A DNA stretch of 64,000 nt from Histomonas meleagridis (lineage: Eukaryota > Parabasalia > Tritrichomonadida > Dientamoebidae), in the NCBI GenBank assembly GCA_020186115.1, contig WSYJ01000186.1, forward strand, positions 1,223,501 through 1,287,500, read 5' to 3'. Positions 21,601 through 29,353 of this stretch are shown piece by piece. The position numbers and the translations under genes are program-made. A model generated the notes under the pieces. It saw only the letters and a program-made list of their open reading frames with translations. It was not told where the DNA came from and ran no database searches. How positions within the stretch are numbered: position 1 is the stretch's first letter; every line of letters starts with the position of its first letter.

Positions 21601-22342
21601 ATATTATTTATTAGCACGAAATTTATATTTAAACTTAAAAACAATTTACTTAAATAACCAAAACGAATTTGTTGATAATGAAAAGTCGAATATTTATCAT
21701 TTTGTATTTAATGTAATTAAAGACGAAAATAAATTTAATGAAATTGTTAATGAAATCGCAACAAAACTTAAAGGCAAAGAATTAAATTTGTTTTTACGTC
21801 AAGTGAAAATTTTCGAATATTTCGTATTAGGAAAGAATTATAACAATGAAACATTCAATGATTGGAAATTAATTTTAACAAATGAAAACCTTTGTAATTA
21901 TTACAACTTCGATTTCGATGGAAATGAATATGAATTCGAACCATTTAAGTTAATGAAGTTACCAAAGAATTATTTGCATTTCGCGAAAGAGCCGTATAAC
22001 TTTTCGAGACAAATATCAGCAAACGACGAAATTTATTTCATCAATTTAGAAAATGGTATCATAGTAAATCGAAACCAATTACTTCTGTCGTTGTCTTTAT
22101 TACATGAACAGATATATGTATTAATGGCTTTAAACGTGAAGCACTCAGAGATTCAGTTGTTGGTGAAGACTAATGATATGAAATTAATCGCATGCAATTT
22201 GCCTTCTCTTTATGTGGACTTTTTGGGTAACGAAGGAATCGGATTCGAAAATGGATTCGAACTGTTCTTGTCGGATGAAAGACTGGAAAAATTAACTGAC
22301 GAATTTTTGTCTGGTGAAATATTGCAACATTTGATCAGGTAA
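18686..22342 (+). CDS. UBR-box / RING E3 ubiquitin ligase (N-recognin-like)
   Basis: The 1218-residue protein has the architecture of UBR1-type ubiquitin ligases. A UBR box with its Cys/His pattern lies at about residues 50-118 (YKCQNSWQ, GCLNCG, CVCLQCYLNGNHEGH, GNCDCGD). A RING-type zinc site is at about 838-905 (ETCCICRS, ACSPCFTICTHLAHKECL, NQCPIDRY). The sequence between is helical and Asn-rich, and the C-terminal 300 residues suit the family's cap region. Such enzymes recognise destabilising N-terminal residues and direct ubiquitylation in cytosol and nucleus. It is shorter than yeast or animal UBR1 (about 1700-1950 residues). Poly-Asn stretches reflect very AT-rich codons. It is intact with no introns. 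Confidence 0.88.
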   Translation: MADKIKINMQGVPMKDTIQEFESLLCQQSKFSSFKDLVQNLKDSTHVYKCQNSWQTNQISIGCLNCGIEENSCVCLQCYLNGNHEGHTIRVFTTFIGNCDCGDSELWDPSGTCSIHLHNETQLSDLEVSISPILQQIFDLSISQLPNLLQTNTSDSVLLLKWLFQLCSIGDNIRRMIVTSLSRDNIYSDLINSCIIADYDSIQALADLFGRCTNDSVFKITYGYVYLMNFVKLIKAKYEMIIHNEQYQKIDLLLWSSFHFLSRKVIVKLIELYNFDWCQFYLDLYSTFQKLQLSFALQPDLCRQTVGPTTDSIYKYLKQTLESDEINGKQKFLDNFIDIFLDEEVILYTNINEESNENDFFPYVLYNLNVEVVCDAFKKCGNLNIENVINKIEKYLNKIYVEQNIDKMIQKPFYDQSLFDGCSISLFLIPYFLLNSLLLSKKDNMKTILTNSIENLDNFLLLTSLNTQRVLISIYLLFNQYLRTCFGYKLFLLYMMLPELYSELFSLMQICLGFMNDKEKLINLIAHNFGIFDEKVNETNNLIYFDFIHFISTLIFDRIHITKNFEEETNQRLITKILLKPKLFKSLNKVFKTFSINNPNTIKSSLNRVSNSTNSLNGVLFELKSKSLWDPLAPFYQINKTLSKYSKYIKKYPNELMPFKEFIKEPFGLDLISLLTSPTLLAIEYYILLSKNSQETNQLILNLLINASQNTQKNNSAINNEIIKIDSIEELINYIKNNNNFENILYQKFEFKSYQPKSFIDLINELGTIGQIALSKMNITNSQSKTNNNTNKTENNNKMLNLKAKIMQNFNSKLQTFEKDNENEFDETNDLTTNETDKETCCICRSINQEDEILCYPIYVYNSRVPFDNDVYLNNTIACSPCFTICTHLAHKECLCENNQCPIDRYIRNMFLPKLDDRNDLSNPIITEITNSFKENISQFIKCEYIIASLSSLIIIYELRLRANPFVLNNRKYYLLARNLYLNLKTIYLNNQNEFVDNEKSNIYHFVFNVIKDENKFNEIVNEIATKLKGKELNLFLRQVKIFEYFVLGKNYNNETFNDWKLILTNENLCNYYNFDFDGNEYEFEPFKLMKLPKNYLHFAKEPYNFSRQISANDEIYFINLENGIIVNRNQLLLSLSLLHEQIYVLMALNVKHSEIQLLVKTNDMKLIACNLPSLYVDFLGNEGIGFENGFELFLSDERLEKLTDEFLSGEILQHLIR

Positions 22343-22541
22343 TATTTGAATAAAGATAAATATGTAATTTTTCATAAATTATTGGATTTACTCTTTCTTT
22401 GTGATATTTGTTATTTTAAAATTGTTTTTGAATTATAATAAATTACTTTTGGATCTTATAACAAATAAACCGAAATATCGCAATAATTATTACGAATAAT
22501 CAAATGATTTTTGAAATATTTTTACATTTGAAATTTTTTCG
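22343..22541. other. Intergenic before the transposon
   Basis: A 200 bp AT-rich stretch between the UBR ligase and the MULE left end. Its last bases, ATTTTTTCG (22533-22541), are matched after the right end and are the probable target-site duplication. Confidence 0.4.
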
Positions 22542-22542
22542 C

Positions 22543-22592
22543 TAATCGTTTTCGCCATGAACCGCCCTCTCAAAAAGTGAAGAAATATTTTC
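22543..22592 (+). repeat. MULE left terminal inverted repeat
   Basis: This 50-base end pairs with the reverse complement of 24686-24734. Only a short block around 22561-22566 differs. The outer end starts TAATCG. Confidence 0.88.
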
Positions 22593-22780
22593 CGAAGAGT
22601 CTGTCTAAAATTTCCTGAAAAACCCGCCAAACAATATCTCAATAAAACAACATCTCTCTTCCTTCATTTCATCATCACTTATACATTCTTATTTCTTCAT
22701 TCATTCCATCATCACTTATACATTCTTATTCCCTCAATTATCATAATTTCATCTCCATCATTTAGATTATCATATTATCA

Positions 22781-24400
22781 TTATTGAACTTCCAGAAAAT
22801 TCGTTTTAAAATATTTTTTTTTGTTGTTATTACTCATTTTTTTTGGACATGTTTGCATAAAATGCCCAAAACAATGACAGATGCTACATTGATATGATTT
22901 TGTGGTTTTTGGCTTTCCTCCAAGAACCACATTTTTAGAGAGATGTTTTGGAAATTGCCCTTTCCTTGCAAGTGCAGATGGCATTCCAATGTTCACCTGT
23001 TTTTTGATGATTTCTGCTTTTTCAAAAAAATCATCAAAAAGTTGTGAAACCTTTTGATTTTGATGAGCAAGAGAAGCCAAAGGCGATATTTTTGCCATTA
23101 TTGAAGTATAATCTTATTTCTCATTGTTCTTCATATCCTCAATAATATCGACTTTGGTTTGTTCAGCAGAAGGGATGTCTCTGAGATACCTATTGAGAAT
23201 ATGCTTTAATTCAATTTCATTAATTGTCATCAAAATATGATGACAAGGAATTGAAAATTCCGGTGCTCTATTGCGGAGAATACACCAACAACAAACTGTG
23301 GGTTCATAAATATCAATTTGTGCCTTTAAATACTCATCAGTCAGTGTATTTGCAGATATGTCTCCAATCATATTTTTGTCTTCTTTCTTTATAAGCGGGA
23401 TATGTGCAAAATGATTGTTTAATGAGTGACTTATCGATTGGACAATTAAAACGTGTGCGAGATTATTTAAGCTCTCTATTGATTAGATGAAAGTCATCTG
23501 TGAAAATTAATAATTCGTTTTATAGCGAGAAAAAATATTTTCTACACGTGATGTATTTATACATTTTTCAGATACTTTTTGAAGAGCCAAATCTAATGGA
23601 AGCCAGTGCTCTCTAAGCTTAATTAAATTTGATAATAGATCTCTTCCATTTGATCTATTTTTTTTACATTTATTCTAAAGCAAATTTATAAAAACTCCAC
23701 AATAATCCATATTCAATCTCATTTTGAAAAACATTTGCATGATTTCCATATCATGAAGAGTTTCAAGGTTTCGTTGGATGTGGACCAAACAAAATCCAAT
23801 GATAGATTATGGATAGATTACTTTTACAGAATTGAATTGTGCTATGCATCTGTCCATGGTAATTACTCGAATTGGTTTCTTGGTGAAATCGCAACAATCT
23901 CTAAAAAAGAGAGTGAGACCTTCTTGAGTTTTTACTTTAATGAACCCATACGATAGGATTTGGGTTTTGTTATCTGGATCAATAGTAACCATTACGATCA
24001 ATGGAAGATCGTAAATATTAAGCCCAGATGTATCATCAACATTTACAATATCATTCCAATATGAAGATGATGATACTTTTAAATGAATAGCTGTTAATGA
24101 ATAAAAATTACCATCATTATCCTTATGCAAAATATATTTAAATTCTTTAAACGTTTGTGATTTATTAATTAATGAGTCTAAATTTTCGGTTTTTTGTTCG
24201 TGAATAACATCTCTTCGAATATTGTAAAAAATATTTGAATTTATTGTGACATTTAAATTTGAACATATAATTCCTGGTGGAACCAATTAATTGTTGATCG
24301 CGTATTTTTATAATTGTAGTGGAATCCATTAAGTTCCTATGAGCTAAATGACAATCCACATCTAATGGACGTGAATGTTTTAATTTTGATTCAATTTTAT
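22781..24400 (-). pseudogene. MULE transposase remnant
   Basis: Three minus-strand blocks, in coding order, make up a broken transposase. The first (about 24400-23807) has DVDCHLAHRNLMDSTTIIKI, a frameshift near 24280, then the catalytic region with VNVDDTSGLNIYDLPLIVMV and RVITMDRCIAQFNSVKV; these are the first and second acidic sites of the MULE domain. The second (23371-23114) has a SWIM zinc motif, C-W-C then C-H-H, in VCCWCILRN and IPCHHIL. The third (23098-22781) ends in a zinc knuckle CSICHCFGHFMQTC. The part expected to carry the third acidic residue (23372-23806) is not readable. Frame changes between blocks mean no active protein is made. Confidence 0.8.
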
Positions 24401-24685
24401 CAAAAGAACATAATATTATCGATTATTATCTTCATGAAAACCAATTTTGAATCACAACAAATTGAACCGGATCTTCTTCCATGGAAAGTACAACAGAAAA
24501 CATAATTTCTATTTTTATTATGCGTTTGAGATGCAGAATAAGGAATGCCAATGTTTCTTGTAATTTATGTGATAAATTGTGTAATAGTTAAATACTGTTT
24601 GTATGGAAAAAATGTCATCTTGATCTGTGAGCATTCTTCAATAATTCGTTCCATTACCTTCTTTAAAAATAACCGTCAATTTTCT

Positions 24686-24734
24686 GAAAATATTTCTCCA
24701 CTTTTTGAGAGGACAATCATGGCGAAAACGATTA
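24686..24734 (-). repeat. MULE right terminal inverted repeat
   Basis: This 49-base end is the inverted partner of 22543-22592. It lies about 104 bp upstream of the CK1-like kinase ATG, so the transposon end is inside that gene's promoter region. Confidence 0.88.
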
Positions 24735-24837
24735 CCCAAATTTTTTTCGGAAGCAAAACTTTTTCTGTTATTTACATTTTTATCCAAAAGTGACAGCTAT
24801 TTCACAACATAAAAATATCGGAGTGCCCTAATATCAA

Positions 24838-25932
24838 ATGAGCTTGGTTGGTACATCCCAAATCCAACCTTTTGATATTATCAATAATTATCGGGTAATT
24901 AAGATGATTGCAAATGGGGGATTTGGCTCTGTTTTTTTCGTTCGAGAAAATGGATCAAATCAACCATTTGCAATGAAAATCGAAAAAACTAACAGACGAA
25001 CATCACAATTTGACATCGAATATTCGGTTCTTAGACAAATTCAAGGTAGTCTTTATTTTCCCAAGCTATATTCACACGGATCTTTTCATCAAAATAATTA
25101 TATTGTGATGGAATTACTTGGACCATCACTTTCCAGACTCATGTCATCATTACCCAACAATAGATATTCCATTTCCACCACCTTAAGGCTTGGAATGGAA
25201 ATGGTATGTATGCTTCGTGAATTCCATTCTCGTGGTTTTGTCCACCGTGACATTAAACCATCAAATTTCCTTGTTCGATACAAAAACCCCACGCCACTTT
25301 GTCTTATAGATTTTGGTCTTGCCAAAAGATTTATCAATCCCTCCACTGGCAAACCGCATCAACAAAACACAGTTTCCTGTTTTATTGGCACTGCTAAATA
25401 CTCTTCTCTGAACGCGCACAAAAAGGTTGATCTTGGACCACGTGATGATATGATATCATGGTTTCACACAATGATTGAAATGCTTAACGGGGAACTTCCA
25501 TGGAACAATGCGCATGACAAAGAAGGTATAATGAAGATGAAAGAAGCAATATCTCCCGCGGAACTCACGAAAAACGCACCAAAAGAATTTGAGAACATTA
25601 TTTTGTCACTTTTGCAGCTTAATTATGAAGATTTACCTGATTACGACATGATTCTGCTAGAATTAAGCCAAGCATTAAGGGACATTGGGAAAGAATCTTC
25701 AGATCCTTATGATTGGGAGAAATTAAGTGAAATTGAAATTAATTCGATCTTCCAATATCCATGTTCAAGAAGACCAAGTGATGTTTATGACTATAGTAAT
25801 ACACAGATAAGAACTCCGAAATACTTTGTGAAAGAGGAAAATAAGGAAACGTTTTTGTTGGCAAATGAAGATGATGACAGCTTTTTCGGCAATGATCCGA
25901 AATGTTGTTTTGATTGTTGTAATATTGATTAA
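24838..25932 (+). CDS. Casein kinase 1-type protein kinase (CK1/TTBK-like)
   Basis: The 364-residue protein has a CK1-superfamily kinase domain at about residues 15-285. The glycine loop is IANGGFGSVFFV, the ATP-site Lys is in FAMKIE, the catalytic loop is HRDIKPSNFLV and the DFG segment is LIDFGLAKRF. FIGTAKYSSLNAHKKVDLGPRDDM is the CK1-type replacement of the APE motif, and FPKLYSHGSF and MELLGPSLSRL are also CK1-typical. The presence of HRDIKPSNF with GTAKY...LNAH places it near the TTBK/CK1 groups that are numerous in trichomonads. The C-terminal tail is short and acidic and ends in a Cys-rich FDCCNID. It is intact and predicted active. The MULE right end lies just upstream. Confidence 0.92.
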   Translation: MSLVGTSQIQPFDIINNYRVIKMIANGGFGSVFFVRENGSNQPFAMKIEKTNRRTSQFDIEYSVLRQIQGSLYFPKLYSHGSFHQNNYIVMELLGPSLSRLMSSLPNNRYSISTTLRLGMEMVCMLREFHSRGFVHRDIKPSNFLVRYKNPTPLCLIDFGLAKRFINPSTGKPHQQNTVSCFIGTAKYSSLNAHKKVDLGPRDDMISWFHTMIEMLNGELPWNNAHDKEGIMKMKEAISPAELTKNAPKEFENIILSLLQLNYEDLPDYDMILLELSQALRDIGKESSDPYDWEKLSEIEINSIFQYPCSRRPSDVYDYSNTQIRTPKYFVKEENKETFLLANEDDDSFFGNDPKCCFDCCNID

Positions 25933-26989
25933 ATGTTATTATGTGTGTTTAAACACTTTAACTTGAATTATAGTGATGGGTAACCGTCGGTATCGGTACC
26001 CTATCGGCATTGTCACTTTTGGTACTTGTAAGGAACCTTTGGAAGACTTTTCTCTTATAGAATAGGATAAAAATATATTATTTTATTTCACATACTTTTC
26101 GTATTTTTTGTTTGATAGAACTATTTTCTGCAATATCAATTTTTTTGAAAGATATTTTTATTTGATCGAAAAAAAAATTCTGAGATGGTTCTCAGAAATT
26201 GGTAACGATGGCAATTTTATAAAACTTTTTGAATGAATGTAAACCATGTAAATTATTTTGCGCTATTTTTGATGGATATGGCCAATCCACATTTGGAAAT
26301 TCCTGATTGCTTGGAGTCGCCGGCTAGCCGATGCCCATTTGGGAAACTATCTAATAACAACCCAGTGCGAACCGAATGTTTTTTAAAAAAAATTTTCGAT
26401 TTATTCATCACTAAAAAGGAATCTGTTTTCATTGAAATAAGATGACAGAAATAATTTCATTGAAACAAAACGGTTTTAAAAATTTTTAAATTCAAATATC
26501 TTATTAATTATCATCAAACCAATTCCTTTTTAAATTATGATCTAAATTTTAGTTTTACGTGTTTTTCAGATCCTTCAATTCCAGAAGACGTTTAATCACT
26601 TGACTTTTTGTTAATTTTGGCAATCAAGAAATGGCTAATTAATATTTTTATGATTTGTTTTCAAATATAAAGGTTTTAGAAGATTATCTAAAATATCACA
26701 AGACAGATTTTTTATTTAGGCTTGATATCTCTAAAAACAAAAAACATTGAGGTATTTCAAAAATGGTCTTATGAATTCCTCTAATTTTCATATATATTAT
26801 TCTCCATCCTATGCTGGTAATTTTGGTATTAGTAGCATTTCCTGACATTAATTTCGCATATTTCCATTTGTTTTTTTTTGTTTTATTTTTTTATTATGAT
26901 TATCAATCTTTGATAGGAGGAATGTTCAAATGACATATGTATTGAGTTGGCCATGGAGGACATCCTTCAATTGTTGTTCCTTTATATAC
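25933..26989. other. Intergenic, mostly featureless
   Basis: About 1 kb. Near 25991-26013 is a small palindromic cluster, GGTATCGGTACC followed by CTATCGGC; related ATCGG-type motifs occur near 7352, 38031 and 43765. A 70-codon ORF at 26233-26445 has an ATG but resembles nothing and is not supported. T-rich runs are common. Confidence 0.35.
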
Positions 26990-27237
26990 TTATAACGTGT
27001 TAAATTTATCATAACTATATGAAAACAATGTTATGGCATAAATTGCTGGAACATTTGAAAAAACATTTAATCCAAATGATGGCACCTTCTCTCCATAGTA
27101 ATATATGCGTTCAAGAGTTTTACAATGATCATGCATAATCTCCAAATGTATAACTGAAGAAAGAACTATAATTTGTATTAATGAAATACAATATTGAAAT
27201 GCAATTGCTGAAACAGAAGATGGAATTACAATATTTG
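26990..27237 (-). pseudogene. BspA-like LRR gene fragment
   Basis: Reading the minus strand from about 27237 gives an open stretch with BspA-type LRR spacing: VIPSSVSAIAFQYCISL, then TLERIYYYGEKVPSFGLNVF and SNVPAIYAITLFSYSYDKF before a TAA at 26990-26992. The IYYYG...FSNVP segment is the usual last part of trichomonad BspA LRR domains, and a related IYYYG segment occurs in the gene at 53661-55552. No N-terminus, start codon or C-terminal membrane region is attached, so this is a relic. It ends about 75 bp before the uL6 start. Confidence 0.65.
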
Positions 27238-27313
27238 TTAACTTTCTTTTGTTACAGACTAATCAAACAAGCATAGTCAAATTTAACGGTTTTGGTCAAG
27301 GCTCCTTTTTTCG

Positions 27314-27883
27314 ATGCCACGTCCAGTTCTCCATCAAGATCACCTCAAAATTGAGGATGATGTTACAATTACAATTAAATCAGGTATTGTAACAGTTACA
27401 GGACCACGCGGAACCCTTACTCGCGATCTTTCTCATCTTAAACTCGACATTGAATATAATGCTGAAGAAAAAACTGTTTTAGCTCGTTGCTGGTTCGGAA
27501 ATCGTAAGCTTGTTGCTCGCATTGGTACACTCTTCGGCCATATCAAAAATATGGTTACAGGTGTAACAAAAGGCTATCGCTACAAGATGAGGTTTGTCAC
27601 AGCTCACTTCCCAATCAAACACTCTATTAGTGACAATAAAGATTCTTTCAGCTTTACTCACTTCATGGGTCAACGTGAAAAGAAATCAGTCACTGCTCCA
27701 GAAGGTGTTAAGATCATGGACAGCCCTAACCAAAAGGAAGAAATCTGGATTGAAGGCAATGATATTGATAAGGTATCATTAGTTTGCGCTCAAATCCATC
27801 AACACACACATATCCACAACAAAGATCTTCGTAAGTTCCTCGATGGTATCTACATTTCCGAAAAAACACATATCGTTGAGTAA
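27314..27883 (+). CDS. RPL9: Large-subunit ribosomal protein uL6 (eukaryotic L9)
   Basis: The 189-residue protein has the length and sequence of eukaryotic RPL9. It contains GIVTVTGPRGTLTRDLSHL, RKLVARIGTLFGHIKNMVTG and VTKGYRYKMRFVTAHFPI, all conserved in uL6, and ends with KDLRKFLDGIYISEKTHI. It binds 23S/28S-type rRNA in the large subunit near the sarcin-ricin region and is essential for translation. ATG at 27314 is the first in frame. TAACGGT at 27284-27290 lies 24 bases before the start. The stop reads GAGTAAAGG, overlapping TAAA. Codon use is less AT-rich than in the neighbours. Confidence 0.97.
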   Translation: MPRPVLHQDHLKIEDDVTITIKSGIVTVTGPRGTLTRDLSHLKLDIEYNAEEKTVLARCWFGNRKLVARIGTLFGHIKNMVTGVTKGYRYKMRFVTAHFPIKHSISDNKDSFSFTHFMGQREKKSVTAPEGVKIMDSPNQKEEIWIEGNDIDKVSLVCAQIHQHTHIHNKDLRKFLDGIYISEKTHIVE

Positions 27884-28301
27884 AGGAACAGATCTTCCTT
27901 AAAAATTGAGCAAGTTTTAGGTTAACATTCCTCATAAAATACTTGTGTTTTGATATATTTCAAAGTTCCTTTAATTATATTATGAAACGTTTACATTTCT
28001 GAAAGTATTTGAAATGTATAATTAATTTTTAATATCTTACAACCACTAAATCATCCTTAGAACAAGTTCAAAAAAGTATTAACCAATGGAGTAGAAGCTT
28101 ATTTTTGCTCCACCCACACTTTAAGGCATTGCATTTTTATATCTTCACTTCTTAATAAATTATTTCAATTAGTTTATGTGAAATTTATTTAGACTAAAAA
28201 TTCATTTCCTGTAACAGATTCAAATACAAAAGAAAATTATAAAAAAAAAATTGATTTTATAAAATAGAAGTTATTTATTTACACTGTTTAGTTTAAAAGC
28301 T
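27884..28301. other. Convergent intergenic region, uL6 / histone H3
   Basis: These 418 bp hold the two 3' ends. No gene, hairpin typical of histone mRNA, or other element was recognised. Confidence 0.35.
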
Positions 28302-28718
28302 TTAATTGCGTTCACCACGGATTCTTTGGGCAAGTTGCACATCACGTTCCATAATTGTAACACGGTTTGCATGAATTGCACAAAGGTTAGTATCTTCAAA
28401 AAGACCAACAAGATAAGCTTCAGAAGCTTCTTGAAGAGCTGCAATAGCTGATGATTGGAAACGAAGATCACCACGGAATCCAGATGCGATTTCACGAACA
28501 AGACGTTGGAATGGAAGCTTACGGATTAAAAGATCTGTGCTCTTTTGATATTTACGGATTTCACGAAGAGCAACTGTACCTGGTCTGAAACGATGTTGCT
28601 TCTTAGCACCTTGTGAATCAACAACTGGTGTTGACTTACGAGCTGCCTTAGCACCGAGTGACTTACGTGGAGTCTTACCACCAGTAGATTTACGAGCTGT
28701 TTGTTTTGTACGAGCCAT
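28302..28718 (-). CDS. Histone H3
   Basis: The 138-residue protein is a core histone H3. The tail [20 protein letters not shown] keeps the modifiable Lys 4, 9 and 14, and AARKS keeps Lys27-Ser28. The fold begins [20 protein letters not shown], then [16 protein letters not shown], and ends [16 protein letters not shown]. It is two residues longer than canonical H3 because the Lys36-region linker (VVDSQGAKK) has extra residues. Core changes include [13 protein letters not shown]. It packages DNA in nucleosomes. No partner histone gene is next to it in this window. A TCATA initiator-like element lies about 7-11 bases before the ATG, and the stop overlaps TAAA. Confidence 0.97.
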   Translation of the reverse strand: MARTKQTARKSTGGKTPRKSLGAKAARKSTPVVDSQGAKKQHRFRPGTVALREIRKYQKSTDLLIRKLPFQRLVREIASGFRGDLRFQSSAIAALQEASEAYLVGLFEDTNLCAIHANRVTIMERDVQLAQRIRGERN

Positions 28719-29353
28719 TTTTTTTATGATTTCAAAACAGTTTTCATTTAGGCGGTATAACTTTTGAAATAATTTTTTGTCATTTTAGTACTTATTAAAA
28801 TTAAATTAAAAATTGTTTTGATTCATATTTTAAAAAGCTGGTATAAAATGACATTTCTTATATCTTGAAAAGAGCGGGGCTTTGCAACAACCTAAACTTT
28901 GAAATATTTCTTTATTACAAAAAATATCTCAAGATTGCCATAGTTTTTTTTTTTTTTTTTTTTAAAAAAAAGACAGATCAAAGATTATCTAATAAAATAT
29001 TGCATAATTAATATGAAATTTAAAAAAAATTATTATTTTTTTTATTCTAAAACTTACTTATCAGCTTATAATCCTTTTTTATAATAAAAATAACGGAAAT
29101 AATAAAAATCAAATTCATTTATTAGAGGTATAAAATAATACTGACCTCCTGCCTAAAAGACATTCAGATTTTTTGTGTTAAAAGTGTACAATTTTTAGTT
29201 ACCAGTAAAAAAACATGAAATAAGCTGGTGGTTAAACACATTATTCTACTATAACTACAGCTGTCCTTACAAAACTTTGTCGTGGTCGGACAAGGACTTA
29301 AAAGCATTGAGCCCATAAGAAAAGTGACATTTCTAGTGCACCCCAAAATATGT
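28719..29353. other. H3 upstream region with a structured, GC-richer segment
   Basis: The region includes a long T/A run near 28947-28972. From about 29130 to 29350 base composition is less AT-rich than around it. Within it GTCCTT (29263-29268) pairs with AAGGAC (29292-29297), and an alternative inner stem TTGTC (29277-29281) pairs with GACAA (29289-29293). It could be a small RNA gene or a relic. No family was recognised and no long ORF has homology. Confidence 0.3.
28725..28729 (-). promoter_or_regulatory. Possible initiator (Inr) of the histone H3 gene
   Basis: Coding-strand TCATA followed by an A run leads directly to the ATG. It fits TCA-Py-(T/A) and the short leader usual in trichomonads, but it is a weak match by length. 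Confidence 0.35.

Larger units (their letters stand above)
22542..24737. mobile_element. Decayed Mutator-like (MULE) DNA transposon
   Basis: A 2.2 kb element is bounded by inverted repeats at 22543-22592 and 24686-24734. These match over TAATCGTTTTCGCCATGA, then CCTCTCAAAAAGTG, then AGAAATATTTTC, with one short variable spot. Outside both ends lies the direct repeat TTTTTTCG (22534-22541 and 24742-24749; the right copy has one extra T in its run), as expected for a MULE target-site duplication. Inside, on the minus strand, are remains of a MULE transposase with SWIM and zinc-knuckle regions. It sits between the UBR ligase and, about 100 bp downstream, the CK1 kinase start. MULEs are known in trichomonad genomes. 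Confidence 0.85.

Noticed and set aside
26233-26445. 70-codon ORF
   Set aside because: It has an ATG but no recognisable motif or context. Such ORFs are expected by chance.
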